A DNA stretch of 64,000 nucleotides, from contig CM066287.1 in assembly GCA_033816765.1 (NCBI GenBank), forward strand, positions 4,712,001-4,776,000, written 5' to 3'. Shown here one piece after another: positions 22,875 through 34,071 of this stretch (its first letter is position 1; every line of letters begins with the position of its first letter). This DNA comes from Nothopassalora personata (taxonomy: Eukaryota > Ascomycota > Dothideomycetes > Mycosphaerellales > Mycosphaerellaceae). The notes beneath the pieces were generated by a model. The model saw only the letters and a list, made by a program, of their open reading frames with translations. It made no database searches and was not told where the DNA came from. The position numbers and the translations under genes are program-made.

Positions 22875-25042
22875 CGTGTCGCGCAGTTGATGTATGTCGA
22901 TTTATGCAGGTTGGTGGGTTGTTGGTGGGAAGTGCTGGAGGGAAGAATTGCAGTTTTTGTTTTGGCTTGGCCGTTGAGCACCCCTGTCGCCGGGCGTTGC
23001 AGTCGAGGAAGGCACGCCCGTGAGCGATGACGTGCGTTGCCTTGCCATTCGATCAGCGTCAGTACATAGCCAGGTGCATACTGATACCACGCGGGAGGTA
23101 AATATCGTGAACCAGGGGACGGCTGAGCTGCCACACAAAGAGCCGTGGACGCAAATACCAGAGCCTGCCAGAAGCAGCCCATCCATCGCTGAAAGAACGC
23201 TGAACCCACCGTCATATGTCTGCATCGACGACTCGCTATAGCCAGGATAGTCACTCGCAGTCCAGCAGGGCACGATGAGCCTCGATTGGCAGCGGGTGAG
23301 CCACAGAGTGTTGTCGTGGTACGATGCCAATACTAGGCATGGTGCGAGAAACCTAAGCACCGTGTCTTACGGGAGGTGGACCGCTCAATTACCCGAGTGT
23401 TGCGAGTTCACCATCCCCTCTGATATCACCAGCAGAGGCATTGCTAGCTATCATGTCCCGGAACCATGAGTACAGGCCAGAGATGCTCACCTCGATCGGA
23501 TATCGCCACGCAGAAGAGCTGGGGACAGGGCGGCAAGACATCGAGGAAGCACCATGGATATGGAGATGACATCGACGATCGTTGCCATCCCATGCAGGTC
23601 CTCAATGGCATCGAGCGCGCGCCTGATCGTCAGTGTCCGAGGACAGGACCTGCGACATCTTGATAGAAGCATCACTTCTGGAAGCCTGCCTAGGCTCATT
23701 CTGACATGCGGAATGAGGAAATCCGGAGGGCAGTGTTGGTCCTTTGAGATGGTACTCGCCTCGTGAACGATATGGGTACTATCTTTGCAAATGGATAACA
23801 CCCTGGAGGCCTGGTTCAATGAAACCAGATGCCGCAATGAGCTCTCGCGACTTTACACAGCCGTATCGATACCACTTCTAGAGACGTCGACATGGACTTG
23901 ATGTTCTTTAGCGATGGAATTCTCGGATACTGGACTCTGGAGAGTTCAACCCCTACGAAAGCAGGTGGTTCCTGTGGAGCCAGACAAGGGTCGGCAGGAC
24001 CGAATGTTCTTCCATTGTGCTCTGAGACGTGAAAGTCGGGGTGATTATCTTTCTAAGTAGACACAGCAGTCCATCAGTCCAATTCTGGATGGCAGGAGAT
24101 CGAGGCGTGCAACAATGGACCTCTCCATTGTGAATCGCTGCTTGAGCCAGGGGGAGATCTCATCAGTGTCCGTCGACACGGAGGTGGCCATATGGGATGC
24201 CTGACATTCATCAAGCATTTTGCCTTGAGAGTGGGTTGCATTGAACGTGCCTAACAGCTCATCAGTTCTACAAGTGTCTTCTTGACAGCTTGACTATCAT
24301 GTTGAGCACATCAGCAATACCCACACAACTTCGTCTTCGTTGTCATATCGTCTTGTATACTGGTTGTTTGATAGGATCAATCATAGGTACCCTACGTTGC
24401 GGCATTATAGCCTTTTCGTCGTTTGCGGAGCTTCTCTGCGCGATCCGACTGCCCTTCCAGTGGTCTCCTTCAGAAGCTATGGCGTGTCTTGCCAGCTATA
24501 CTCGAGCAGAACTGTTGAGCATGTCTCGTGCCTGTTGTACATTCATCAGTACGCCAGCAAGGCGGCTTTATCCTAACTTAATGCAATCGATTCAGTCACC
24601 CCCGGCGAGCACTTCCCGCCGGCGAGTGGGTTAACCCAAGTCAATTGCAGGTATGCGACAGGCGCCACGCTCTTGCCCGCAGCCCTCGGCAGAGTCGTCG
24701 CGTATTGGAGAAAGTGCAGGCAGACGAAGAGGCGATCGATAGAACTTGCCACTGGTGAGGGAGAGATGAAAGACGGCGAGAGTTAGTTCTAGCGTGAAGT
24801 CGGGAAGGAGCGCTTGGCAATTTGATCACGTCTTGGAGATCGTGGGCACTCTTCACCTGCTCTCTGCTGCAAAGCGCTCTCTGCCGTTTAACATCACGCA
24901 GCTCCTGCGATCAAGAGCCTAGCACGAGCACAGCTGGATGTTACTGCCACGAGGATCTTCGTTGAATGACAGACGGGAACGAGCGACCGAGCCGCAACGC
25001 GTGACATTCGCCGTACATAATACCATTACGATCCGATGCCAG
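22875..25042. other. Gene-poor region with no recognised feature
   Basis: About 2.2 kb. Open frames of 60-150 codons occur on both strands but none resembles a protein family, and none splices into a longer sensible product by eye. GC content is still close to genic, so the region is not RIP-affected. It leads into a decayed gene and the repeat block, so it may contain further decayed sequence that I cannot identify. Confidence 0.4.
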
Positions 25043-25990
25043 TCACCCAGATGATGTCTGTCTCGGAAACACTACCTGTTGCACGCCAAAATTGCCGATG
25101 AAACCCACAAGCACCGCCGCGTAGGGCGCCGAAGCACCGAACAGCTCGTGTCGCTTCGCGGTCGTCAACGATGAAACAGCCATACCGAAGATGAGCGTGA
25201 ACACGATCAGCACACCTGGCACCCGTCAGCCATCATTGGGGACCGAAGACACTTGTAACATTCCTATCGCGTCCAGCGCAGATTGACGCGCCCCCATCTC
25301 GTTAACCTCGTTCATGATGATCACGGGGAGGATGAGCAATATGAAGATGACGACCGTGATAATGATGTTGACCAGCTTGTCGACACGCGTTGGTGCATAC
25401 TAGCGGACCCAGCCGCTGGAAGTCTTCTCGCGAAACTGCGGAGTGAGACAGGCTTTCTGTCGATTCTTAGCAGAAACCAGCAGAAGGCATGCACTGGTCG
25501 CCCTTCCTCTGATGATGTGGCAGCGCAGCCAGGGTTGCAGGAGGTCGTCGATACGACTAAGACATCGCTCGACGAGGCTATCGAAAACAGCAGATTCGCG
25601 GCCGGACCTCAGCGTTACCATATCCTCTTTCCGTCGAATGAACTGTGCTTCTCTCTCCACCAAAGGCTGGTTGTCCCGGAACCATGTCCGAACACTTTAA
25701 TAATCATGAGTGGAAGGGCGCTGCAGAGACACCATCTCCTTGCACTTGAGGAGGAACTCATCTGGACTTGTCAGTGGAAAGTCGGTTACTCCGGGACACG
25801 GAGACGACTAACCATATTCCAATAATTTGGCTCGCGAATCGGATAGCACGAGAGGGCGACATTGCACGAGATTAGCTGGCCAGCCAACGGATGCTAGTTC
25901 TTCTGAGGTCTTGTGGGTGTCCCGACGTTTACAGCTGAGCTTCCTCAGGTCGCCATTGTCCTTCTCCCATCGGTCTAGATCGTCGTCTTT
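25043..25990 (-). pseudogene. Truncated, stop-containing DUF6594 membrane protein gene
   Basis: Reads right to left. The segment DDDLDRWEKDNGDLRKLS (about 25,987 down) and an intact 51-nt intron (25,762-25,812) lead into DEFLLKCKEMVSLQRPS, then QPLVEREAQFIRRKEDMV. The C-terminal membrane segments follow: KLVNIIITVVIFILLILPV, then VLIVFTLIFGMAVSSLTTAK and RHELFGASAPYAAVLVGFIG. This order is that of fungal DUF6594 proteins. Two stops interrupt the same frame: TAA at 25,697-25,699 and TAG at 25,400-25,402. The last intron's expected phase-1 donor reads GAATGT, not GT. The N-terminal region of the family is missing where AT-rich repeat DNA begins near 26,000. DUF6594 proteins have no assigned biochemical role. 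Confidence 0.8.
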
Positions 25991-25999
25991 CTTCCTTCG

Positions 26000-26608
26000 T
26001 AAACCTCACATATTTATAACACACACCATACATCTAGTGATTCACGGTACGCGCGCGTAGCGCAAAATAGTATATTTTACTAAGCGCTACCGTAGCACTA
26101 TGCTTGCGATAAGAGGGCCGTTAATATACCGACATTGAGAACACGTAAGTTTCGCAATACGAATGAGGGATTTATTAGCTAACGGTCTAGGTCGTAACGA
26201 CTACTTATACAAGGCTTACATGTCCTAGAAATATGAAAGCGGCTCGCCGTGCCTTTCCTATAGACAGTTCAAATACAAAGATAGACCTCGACGTAAACAT
26301 TAATAATAAAATTCCTCGCGCTTCTACTTTCTGCTATAACCCTTTCCTCCGTAACGAAGGGCGTATAGTGCGATTATGGCACGAGCTTTAATAGAGCGTG
26401 CGAGAAGAAGAACTAAAGTACCTATTGTATAAGTCGACCGTCGAGGAAGTAGAGACTAGCATTTCCTATTAATAAAAATCTATATTCTATATAGTGCGTA
26501 AAGAAACAAAGCCCGGAGTACCCGATCTAGAGAGAAGCCGACCTCCTCCTCGATAATAGAGATATCGAGACGGGAAGCGGTTTTACCTATAGTAACAACA
26601 TGTCTAGG
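26000..26608. other. AT-rich flank of the transposon block, unassigned
   Basis: Abrupt change to TA-rich, stop-rich sequence after about 26,000. No frame can be matched to a transposon protein by eye. It ends in CTAGG, the left copy of the target duplication of the Gypsy element that follows. It may be older decayed repeat sequence. Confidence 0.5.
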
Positions 26609-26969
26609 TGTTACGGAATGATTCCTAGGGACCCTAGAATTATAACGACAAGACGAACACGTGACTCATCCTGCCTAAGCGCTTAGACTTGGAGCGATTA
26701 GAATGCTTATGCTTAGACTGATTAGACTGCTCATGCTTAGACTAATTAGACTAATTACCGAGATCTACGAATCTCCTTTGTATTCAGGAACGCTAGAAAC
26801 CCTTATGGTTCTAATGCGTTCAACTTATGTTACTATCTTACTAATTAGAATACAACTCTTATTCCTATTATTCATCTTCGCTTAGCTTGCTTTAGCCTCT
26901 CTAAAGAATACCGCTACGTGACTTAACTTCTCTCTCCTTTAAGACTAGCCCTAGAACGAGACAATAACA
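26609..26969 (+). repeat. 5' LTR of the Gypsy element
   Basis: 361 bp, TG...CA ends. It differs from the 3' LTR at roughly fifteen positions, all but about one being C/T or G/A changes, mostly in CpA/TpG context. Its U3 part contains imperfect tandem copies of a GCTTAGACTGATTAGACT-type unit (about 26,685-26,755). Confidence 0.93.
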
Positions 26970-26999
26970 CTTTAAACGCCCTTAGGATGAGCGCTACTT

Positions 27000-27960
27000 A
27001 AGTAGCTAGTAGGGGAACACCCGCCCCTAGCAAAGTAGGAAGCATCCGCCGTGCGCTACTATAATAGACCACTACGAAGGATAATAAGTCTAATGACGAT
27101 AACGAGCCTACTCTAAGGAAGAACGACGTTAAGGCTGCTAAGCTAGACCTCTTCTACGGAGACAGAGCTAAGTTTGACGACTAGGTCAACTAGATAGATA
27201 TATATCTTATGTTTAACCTAGTCGATGCTAATAAAAGAACTATCTTCGCTATTACGTACCTTCGCGGAAGTGCGTAGAACTAGATTAAACCTTACCTTAA
27301 GGAATACCTCGAAGGTATAGGACGACAAGACCCTACCGGAATGTTTAGGAGCTACACCCTTTTTAAAGAAAAGATAAAGTTAATCTTTAGAACCTCGAAC
27401 GAAGTCTAACAGGCTATACGAATCATTTAACACCTGAAGTAGAAGACGTCTACATTAGAGTATGCCGCTAAATTCGAAGAATACGGACAAATTACCGGAT
27501 AGGACTAGACGGCGTTAATAACTATGTTCCGACGTGGACTTAAGGACTCCGTTAAGGACGAGTTAATTAGACACGGGGGACGGATTACTAACCTCGAAGA
27601 GCTAATAAAGGCGTCGATCAACATCGATAACTAGCTCTAGGAACGACACTAGGAAAAGAAACACGACTCTAAAGTAGGAGGTATAGTAGGATACACTCCG
27701 GATCGTAGACCCTTAGGAGGATACGTTACGAAGGGAGAATTCTTACGACAAAGCTAGCCCTACTATAGACTACAGCTAATGGAACTAGACGTTACCTAAC
27801 GAGAACGGAGGATCGACAAGAGTAGGGGCTACGGAAAGCCCTTTAAAGGAAAAGGAAAACTTACATACTATGCCTATAGTAAGGAAGGCCACATAGCGCG
27901 AGATTGCCGCGGTAAAAATATAGTGCGCCGCGAGCAGTTTAATATAATGTAACTAAAGGT
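27000..27960 (+). pseudogene. Gag region of the Gypsy element, degenerate
   Basis: Reading with TAG taken as former TGG or CAG recovers a retrotransposon-gag-like core (IDIYLMFNLVDANKRTIFAI, then TYLRGSA) and, near 27,867-27,912, a nucleocapsid knuckle in which the first two Cys codons read TAT (tyrosine) while GHIARDC is kept. These are the G-to-A changes expected of RIP. The exact start codon cannot be fixed. Confidence 0.7.
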
Positions 27961-29039
27961 AGGTAAATCTAGGAGCAGTGTTGGACCCCGACAATTTAAC
28001 TATACCTAGAGAGTAGAGGAGAAGGATAGCAACCGGGTTGCGACGCCTCTCCTAGACCCCTTATAAGGACGAGGAGGATACTATGTTTAACAACATACAC
28101 TACTACCAAATAACTAACAATTAAAGACTATTAGATTGTTTAGTATAATAGCACGAGGAGTCAACTATAAAGTTAAGAAGGAATCTTGACACGGTCACAG
28201 AAGCCTTCACTAGCGATTCTATTACTAGGACTCGTGTTAAACCTACTACGACGCTAAGTTAGGCGTAGGGTACTAGCTACGACAACTAGCAGGAACCCTA
28301 GGAGCTTAGCACGGACAAAATAAGCTCTAAGAAGTAGACATCGACGAATCTTACTTCGACAACGACAATAAAGAAAACTAGGATCTAGAATAGGACGGAC
28401 GCTAGTCACTAGCACTAGAACAATAACAAAATAAACTGGATACTATCGAAGAAGATTACGTACCGGAGGAGTTAAGCGAGGACTTATCCGAAGAAGAAGA
28501 GAGCGACACCGACGACGAAAACGAAGTATACACATTCACGGTAGATGCGCTAAAGAAACTCTATAAGTTAATTATCTACCTCTAACGAAGGCACGAAGAA
28601 TTCCTACTAAAGTTCTTAGGGAAACGATACCTAAACCCTAACGAATTCGATAAGACACTCGATACAATAAGGGGCATAGTATAGGGCTACCTAACTATAA
28701 ACAATACTAAGAACTTAGCTAAAGCGGTTATCGAACGACCACCTATAGGAAGCTAAATAACGGATACCGGATACCTAATACCGGTAGGAACTTTCGTCTT
28801 AAACGAACTACGAACAGCAGTACAGCATGTACGGGCTCTCTACTTAGAATCGTAGAAGATCTAGGAACGTAATAGACTATAAGTGTAGACACAGGGTAAC
28901 GGGCTATAGGTTCTAGCCGAAGCCTCTAGGCACGAAGCATAGCGAACTACATACTATTCGGGAAAAGGATTAGCTCCCTAGGAATAAGCGACTAAAGGGA
29001 GTTATACAATACTTAGGCTTACGTATCGACATTAAATAC

Positions 29040-32000
29040 AGTTTTCTAGACACAAGCAATCGTTAACGGACATAAGACTAGTGTCATAATTGACTTAGGA
29101 GCAGCGGGAAATTTTATCTCCGAGTCTTTCGTAAGAAGAAACGGGTTCGCTACCCTAAAGAAGAAATAGGGTTACGAGTTAATCGCGGTAAACGGATCAT
29201 CGTTACCTAGCGTAGAATGGGAGACGACACTATTGCTACTAGCTATCTAATAGCACCACGAGAATATTACCTTAGATGTTACTAATATAGCTAGTTATAA
29301 CATAGTATTAGGTATGCCTTAGTTAAGAAAGCACAATCTAGTAATCGACTAGAGAAGAGGAGTACTTACATTTAGGGAATACGACTGCGTTATCGACATT
29401 TAGCCTACGTATCGACAGCGGACGATAGTAGATAAGGCAAGGAAACAGCTTAACGCATTCGAGCTTACGCCGACTAGAAGGATAGAAGAGCCACCTTCGA
29501 CCGGGACAGACACTAGCGTAGGGCCGCCGGGTTACGAAGTTACTAGAAGTAATAGAAGTAACGCACTATCGAAGAATACTAACATCTTAGAGTTAAGTAT
29601 TCCTAAGGAGTATCGCAAGTGGTCGCGACTCTTTAAAGAGGAGAGAGGCAAAACCGCCTTACCTAAGTACCACCTATAGGATTACAAGATTAACATTTAG
29701 CTAGGGAAAGAGCCTCTATAGGGACCCCTATATTAAATGTCTAAGAAAGAGCTATAGACCCTACGAGAATAGCTAAAGGAGAAGCTAGCTAAAGGATGGA
29801 TAAGAAGATCCACCTTAAGTGTAGGAACTCTATGCATGTTCGTTCTAAAAGCAAACGGGAAGTTACGACTCGTACAAGACTATAGGAAGTTAAACGAGAT
29901 TACGATTAAGAACCGATACCCGCTACCTAACATCAAAGAAGCATAAGATAGATTAACCGGATCGGACTAGTACACGAAGATTAACCTACGAGATGCCTTC
30001 TATGCTATACGAATAGTAGAAGGAGAAGAATGGAAAACCGCTTTTAGAACAAGATACGGACTCTACAAATTCTTAGTTATGCTAATGGGATTAACTAACG
30101 CACCCGCATCCTACTAGGACCTTATTAACGAAACACTTAGAGACCTACTCGACGTATGCGTTATCGCCTACATAGACGACATACTAGTCTATACGAAAGG
30201 ATCCCTATAGGAGCATATAAAACAAGTCTAGGACGTCTTCGAACGACTTACGCAGTTAGGATTTAAGACAGCACCCGAGAAATGCGAATTCCATAAGAAA
30301 GAAGTTAAATTCTTAGGCTTTATTATTAGTACTATAGGGATAACGATCGACCCTACGAAGACATAGTTAATTAGAGAATAGCTAGAACTAAAGACAGTTA
30401 AGGATGTACAATTATTCCTTAGACTAGCGAACTATAACCGGAAATTCATTAAGGACTACGTAAAGACAGCAGCACTAATAACGATACTTACGAGAAAAGA
30501 CGTTACTTAGAAATAGGGAAAGGAACAGATTGAAGCGTTTAAGAAACTTAAGGAACAATACGCTTTAGCCCCTACGCTTCGACTATTCGATAGTAGCAAG
30601 GAAGTCTACATCGAGACCGATACGTCTAATATAGCAATAGGCGCATGTCTAACATAGACACACGATAGGTAGAGACACCTAGTAGCCTATTACTCCCGGA
30701 AAATGACTATAGCGGAACAGAACTACGACATCTATAATAAAGAGCTTCTAGCCATTGTTGCTACTATGTAACATTAGAGAGTATATGTCGAGGGCCTACC
30801 GAAGTTAACGATTCTTTCTAACTATAAGAATCTTACGTACTTCACGACGACGAAAGAACTTACCCGAAGGTAAGCCCGCTAGTCGGAGCTACTAGGACAG
30901 TATAAGTTCAAAATTAAATATACTCTAGGACGAGAGAACGGCCGCGCCGACGCGCTAAGCCAAAGAAGCGACTACATAGAAAGAAAAGAACCAGTGCAAC
31001 ACAAAATATTGAAGACGAACCCCGACGGAAGTCTTAGTACTAACATAAGAGAATTTAATAACATCGTACGGATATTAGGCGATAGGGACGAACAATTCCC
31101 TATATCGCAAGGAAAATACTAGGTACTAAAGGATCGAGAAGAAGAATGCATACGACAACATTACGACGGACTAACTTATAGACACCCCGGAACTTTAAAG
31201 ACAATAGACCTAATATAACGTAGTTTCTCATTTCTATAGATAAGACTTAAGGTGTCACGCTACATTAAACAATGCGTACACTACTAACGAAACAAGGCTA
31301 CGAGACATGTAAAATACGGTTACCTACAGTTTAGGACACTACCGACGAAACTATAGGACGAAGTCACAATAGACTTTATTACGAAACTCCTACCGTTAAG
31401 AGATTAAGTTACGAAACAACTATACGACATAATACTAGTTATAGTTAATAGACTTACGAAATACGCACACTTTATTCCTGCATCGGAAACGTACAATGTA
31501 GAGCAGCTCGGATACCTCGTACTAGATAGACTTATCCGATACTACGGATTCCCTTAAGCGTTTATAACGGATAGAGACAAGCTATTCACATTAAATTACT
31601 AGAAGACGCTTATGGGAACGATCGGAATTAAACATAAGCTGTTAATAGTATATTATCCGGAAACAGACGGATAAACCAAAAGGATAAATTAAACGCTAGA
31701 ATAATACCTACGACACTGCATTAATTATGCATAAGACAACTGGGTTTTATTACTGCTAATGGCGTAGATTGCACTAAACAACCATAAATCGGAGACAACT
31801 TTAACGACACCATTTTATACGAACTTTAGAAAAGACCCTAACCTATTTAGAACACCTGGATCTCACCTATAAGCCGAAAGAGCAATCGTGACGACGGATA
31901 CTCTTAAGAAAGTGCATAAAGAAACACGTAAGGCGATCGAAGATGCATAATAAAAACTGTCTCGATAACGGTAGGACACGAGAAAAATAGCACCTCTACT

Positions 32001-32361
32001 AAAAGAGGGGGATAAGGTCTATCTCCTTATAAAAAACTTGAGAACAAGAAGATAGACTAAGAAACTAGATTACGTTAAGGTCGGACCATTTTTCATCGAT
32101 AAAGTTATAGGACTAGTTAACTACCGCCTACGACTACTACTAGACGTAAAAATCTACCTAGTCTTCTATATCTCTAAGTTAGAACCCGTAGACGCCGAAA
32201 CACCCTACTAGGAGAGCTTTTATTTCGAACCGGAAGCAGAAAACGAATTCGAAGTCGAAAGAATCCTAGACAAGAAAGGTTAGCGATACCTTGTTAAATA
32301 GAAAGGATACGACAAATTAGAAAATACCTAGGAACTAAAAGAAAATCTACACAACTGTTAG
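29040..32361 (+). pseudogene. Pol region of the Gypsy element (protease, RT, RNase H, integrase, chromodomain), degenerate
   Basis: The order PR-RT-RH-IN-chromodomain places the element in the Ty3/Gypsy group with chromodomain (chromovirus type). The chromodomain at 32,251-32,361 reads EVERILDKKG, stop, RYLVK, stop, KGYDKLENT, stop, ELKENLHN: all three core Trp codons have become TAG. The integrase catalytic Glu position in the TDGxTxR motif (31,678-31,680) is AAA. The copy is dead by several independent lesions. Confidence 0.85.
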
Positions 32362-32433
32362 TAAAAGATCCGATAATACTAAAAATGGGTCCGCCGAGAT
32401 AACTAATAACAATCGATCTCACGGCCGACGAGC

Positions 32434-32506
32434 GACTAGGGTAGGAATCGAACCTACGACCTTAAGAGTGTAGATAGCTTACGCTCTACTACTAAGCTAC
32501 CTAGCC
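32434..32506 (-). other. tRNA-like sequence inside the Gypsy element
   Basis: 73 nt on the minus strand. The acceptor halves GGCTAGG and CCTAGTC pair over seven positions with one G-U. A D-arm GCTT/GAGC and a T-arm GTAGG-TTCGATT-CCTAC are present, and the B box GGTTCGATTCC is perfect. The A-box region TAGCTTAGTAG matches the consensus except for RIP-type changes. The anticodon arm is irregular: a TAAG/CTTA stem with a loop about two bases too long, so no anticodon is called. Probably a decayed tRNA or tRNA-derived sequence carried by the element. Confidence 0.65.
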
Positions 32507-32602
32507 AATTAATGAGAACAGGGACATAACTTACAAATAAGTACCCTAATGAGTTTCTACCCCTAGGGACTCGCCCTAAGGCTCCGCTCTAGAAAGCGCC
32601 GC

Positions 32603-33085
32603 CTAGTTATTTACGGGCATCTCTAAGATATCCAAGAAGGAAACTAGCGAAGGTAACACCTCTACCCCCAACGCCCGCTTAAGAGACGCTAGCTCCTCGC
32701 GCGCCTCTTCCTCCTCGAGCTCCTCTAACTCCTTAGTAACGGTATCGTCGGTACGACGCTTAGCTAATCGAAGCTGTTTCCGAAGACGGATCTTACGCAT
32801 CTTTAGCCGCACCTCCTCCTCTTCAATCCTCTTAAGCTCTAGCTTAAGCTTATCGCGCGAATCGCGAAGACGTCCCTACTCCGGACGGGAAAGACGTATA
32901 TCGCAATCCTTATAGCCTTTTCGAATGTAGGCCGAACACTTCCTAGACCGAGAACCTACGATACACTTTACTACTGCGCCCGAGGATCGAGACTTCTAAC
33001 AATTCGTGCATAGAGCTATTTCGATACCGGAAATTTCAGTATCTAGAGCAAGTCGATAACGGCGTTTATAGGAGGAAGAAGATAT
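32603..33085 (-). pseudogene. Degenerate antisense accessory gene of the Gypsy element: Cys-cluster plus coiled-coil protein
   Basis: On the strand opposite gag-pol, between the chromodomain and the 3' LTR, one frame reads for 160 codons with only two stops, both TAG at positions compatible with CAG or TGG. It begins at an ATA at 33,085 that RIP would make from ATG. The N-terminal half has a Cys cluster (CTNC, then VVKCIVG, RKCSAYIRKGYKDC). The C-terminal half is a charged coiled coil (KLKLELKRIEEEEVRLKMRK ... TKELEELEEEEAREELASLK). The part from 32,812 down is still an uninterrupted 69-codon frame. I know of similar small proteins predicted many times in fungal genomes next to retroelements, but not of any function. 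The Cys pattern suggests a small zinc-binding domain; this is inference. Confidence 0.7.
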
Positions 33086-33145
33086 AGTTAACTATTACTA
33101 TAAGAAATGATGACGGCTTAAGAAGCTTCGGGACGAAGCTAGGCT

Positions 33146-33158
33146 AAGAAGGAGATAG
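33146..33158 (+). other. Putative polypurine tract of the Gypsy element
   Basis: A purine-rich stretch (AAGAAGGAGATAG) directly abuts the 3' LTR, the position at which plus-strand priming occurs in LTR retrotransposons. No convincing tRNA primer-binding site could be named after the 5' LTR. Confidence 0.6.
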
Positions 33159-33519
33159 TGTTACGGAATGATTCCTAGGGACCCTAGAATTATAACGATA
33201 AGACGAACACGTGACTTATCCTACCTAAGCGCTTAGACTTAGAGCGATTAGACTACTTATACTTAGACTGATTAGACTGCTTATACTTAGACTAATTAGA
33301 CTAATTACCGAGATCTACGAATCTCCTTTATATTTAGGAACGCTAGAAACCCTTATGGTTCTAATACGTTTAACTTATGTTACTATCTTACTAATTGGAA
33401 TACAACTCTTATTCCTATTATTCATCTTCGCTTAGCTTGCTTTAGCCTCTCTAAAGAATACCGCCACGTGACTTAACTTCTCTCTCCTTTAAGACTAGCC
33501 CTAGAACGAGATAATAACA
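33159..33519 (+). repeat. 3' LTR of the Gypsy element
   Basis: 361 bp, same length and ends as the 5' LTR, followed by CTAGG, the right copy of the target duplication. It carries more TpA than the 5' copy, for example where the 5' copy keeps CTCATGC this one reads CTTATAC. Confidence 0.93.
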
Positions 33520-33662
33520 CTAGGTCGGTGTACTATACGTAACGTAAGAGGCACGTTAAGGGTAAGATATAGCTCTATATTAAAACTTAGTCTCTCCTAC
33601 GAAGCCTTTACGACGGCTAGGGAGGAAGTCGTAAAACGATAAAGACGAGACAAGCGCGCGCG

Positions 33663-34071
33663 TGTTACGGTTCTGATCTGGGGCTGAAGGAAGCTAACCA
33701 ATCAGACCTCCACAATTGGTGGGCGCTTCCGCCCGAGAAGTGCTCTCTCACCCGCAGGAATAAAACCAAGGAACCGAGAGAGCAACTGAAGTGATCTCCT
33801 TGATCTCGTTGATCTCGGTGATCTCGAGAGAGCATGGAGAGCATGGAGAGCACGGAGAGCAAACGCTCTATCTCCTTTGTATTTAGGAACGCTAGAAACC
33901 CTTATGGTTCTGATGCGTTCAACTCATGTTACTATCTCACTGATTGGAATACAACTCTTATTCCTATCATTCATCTTCGCTCAGCTTGCTTCAGCCTCTC
34001 CAAAGAATAATACCGCCACGTGACTTGACTTATCTCTCTTTTGAGACTAGCCCTGGAACGAGACAATAACA
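33663..34071 (+). repeat. Solo LTR of a related Gypsy subfamily
   Basis: 409 bp, TGTTACGG...ATAACA, flanked by the 5-bp duplication GCGCG (33,658-33,662 and 34,072-34,076). The right ~220 bp is the same as the right part of the 361-bp LTRs, but the U3 part is different and contains tandem GATCTC-based and GGAGAGCAT-type units (about 33,793-33,866). It keeps many CpA/TpG sites that are TpA in the neighbouring LTRs, so it is much less RIP-affected. A solo LTR forms by recombination between the two LTRs of a full element. Confidence 0.92.

Larger units (their letters stand above)
26609..33519 (+). mobile_element. Complete Ty3/Gypsy LTR retrotransposon with chromodomain, inactivated by RIP
   Basis: 6,911 bp, bounded by 361-bp LTRs that begin TGTTACGG and end ATAACA, and flanked by the 5-bp duplication CTAGG (26,604-26,608 and 33,520-33,524). 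Degenerate Gag and Pol can be read in order: Gag (AITYLRGSA near 27,250), a decayed CCHC knuckle (KEGHIARDC near 27,885), protease (VIIDLGAAGNFIS near 29,085), reverse transcriptase (LRLVQDYRKLNEIT near 29,865; AYIDDILVY at about 30,166-30,192), RNase H near 30,600, an integrase with its first two Asp residues near 31,373 and 31,569, and a chromodomain at 32,251-32,361. Many Trp and Gln codons read TAG or TAA, and the third integrase acidic position reads AAA. A purine-rich tract sits just before the 3' LTR. No intact frame remains, so it cannot encode its own transposition. Confidence 0.93.

Noticed and set aside
23460..23840. Minus-strand frame of 116 codons in the gene-poor region
   Set aside because: Reads without domain or repeats and could not be joined to other exons; insufficient support for a gene.
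25283..25825. 180-codon plus-strand frame
   Set aside because: It is antisense to the DUF6594 pseudogene, whose minus-strand reading has clear domain order and membrane segments.
26685..26760. Possible CRISPR-like repeat (GCTTAGACTGATTAGACT units)
   Set aside because: The units are contiguous imperfect tandem repeats within the U3 part of an LTR, with no unique spacers, in a eukaryotic genome.
26970..27000. Primer-binding site after the 5' LTR
   Set aside because: The bases right after the LTR do not visibly match the 3' end of any tRNA I can name, so no site was annotated.
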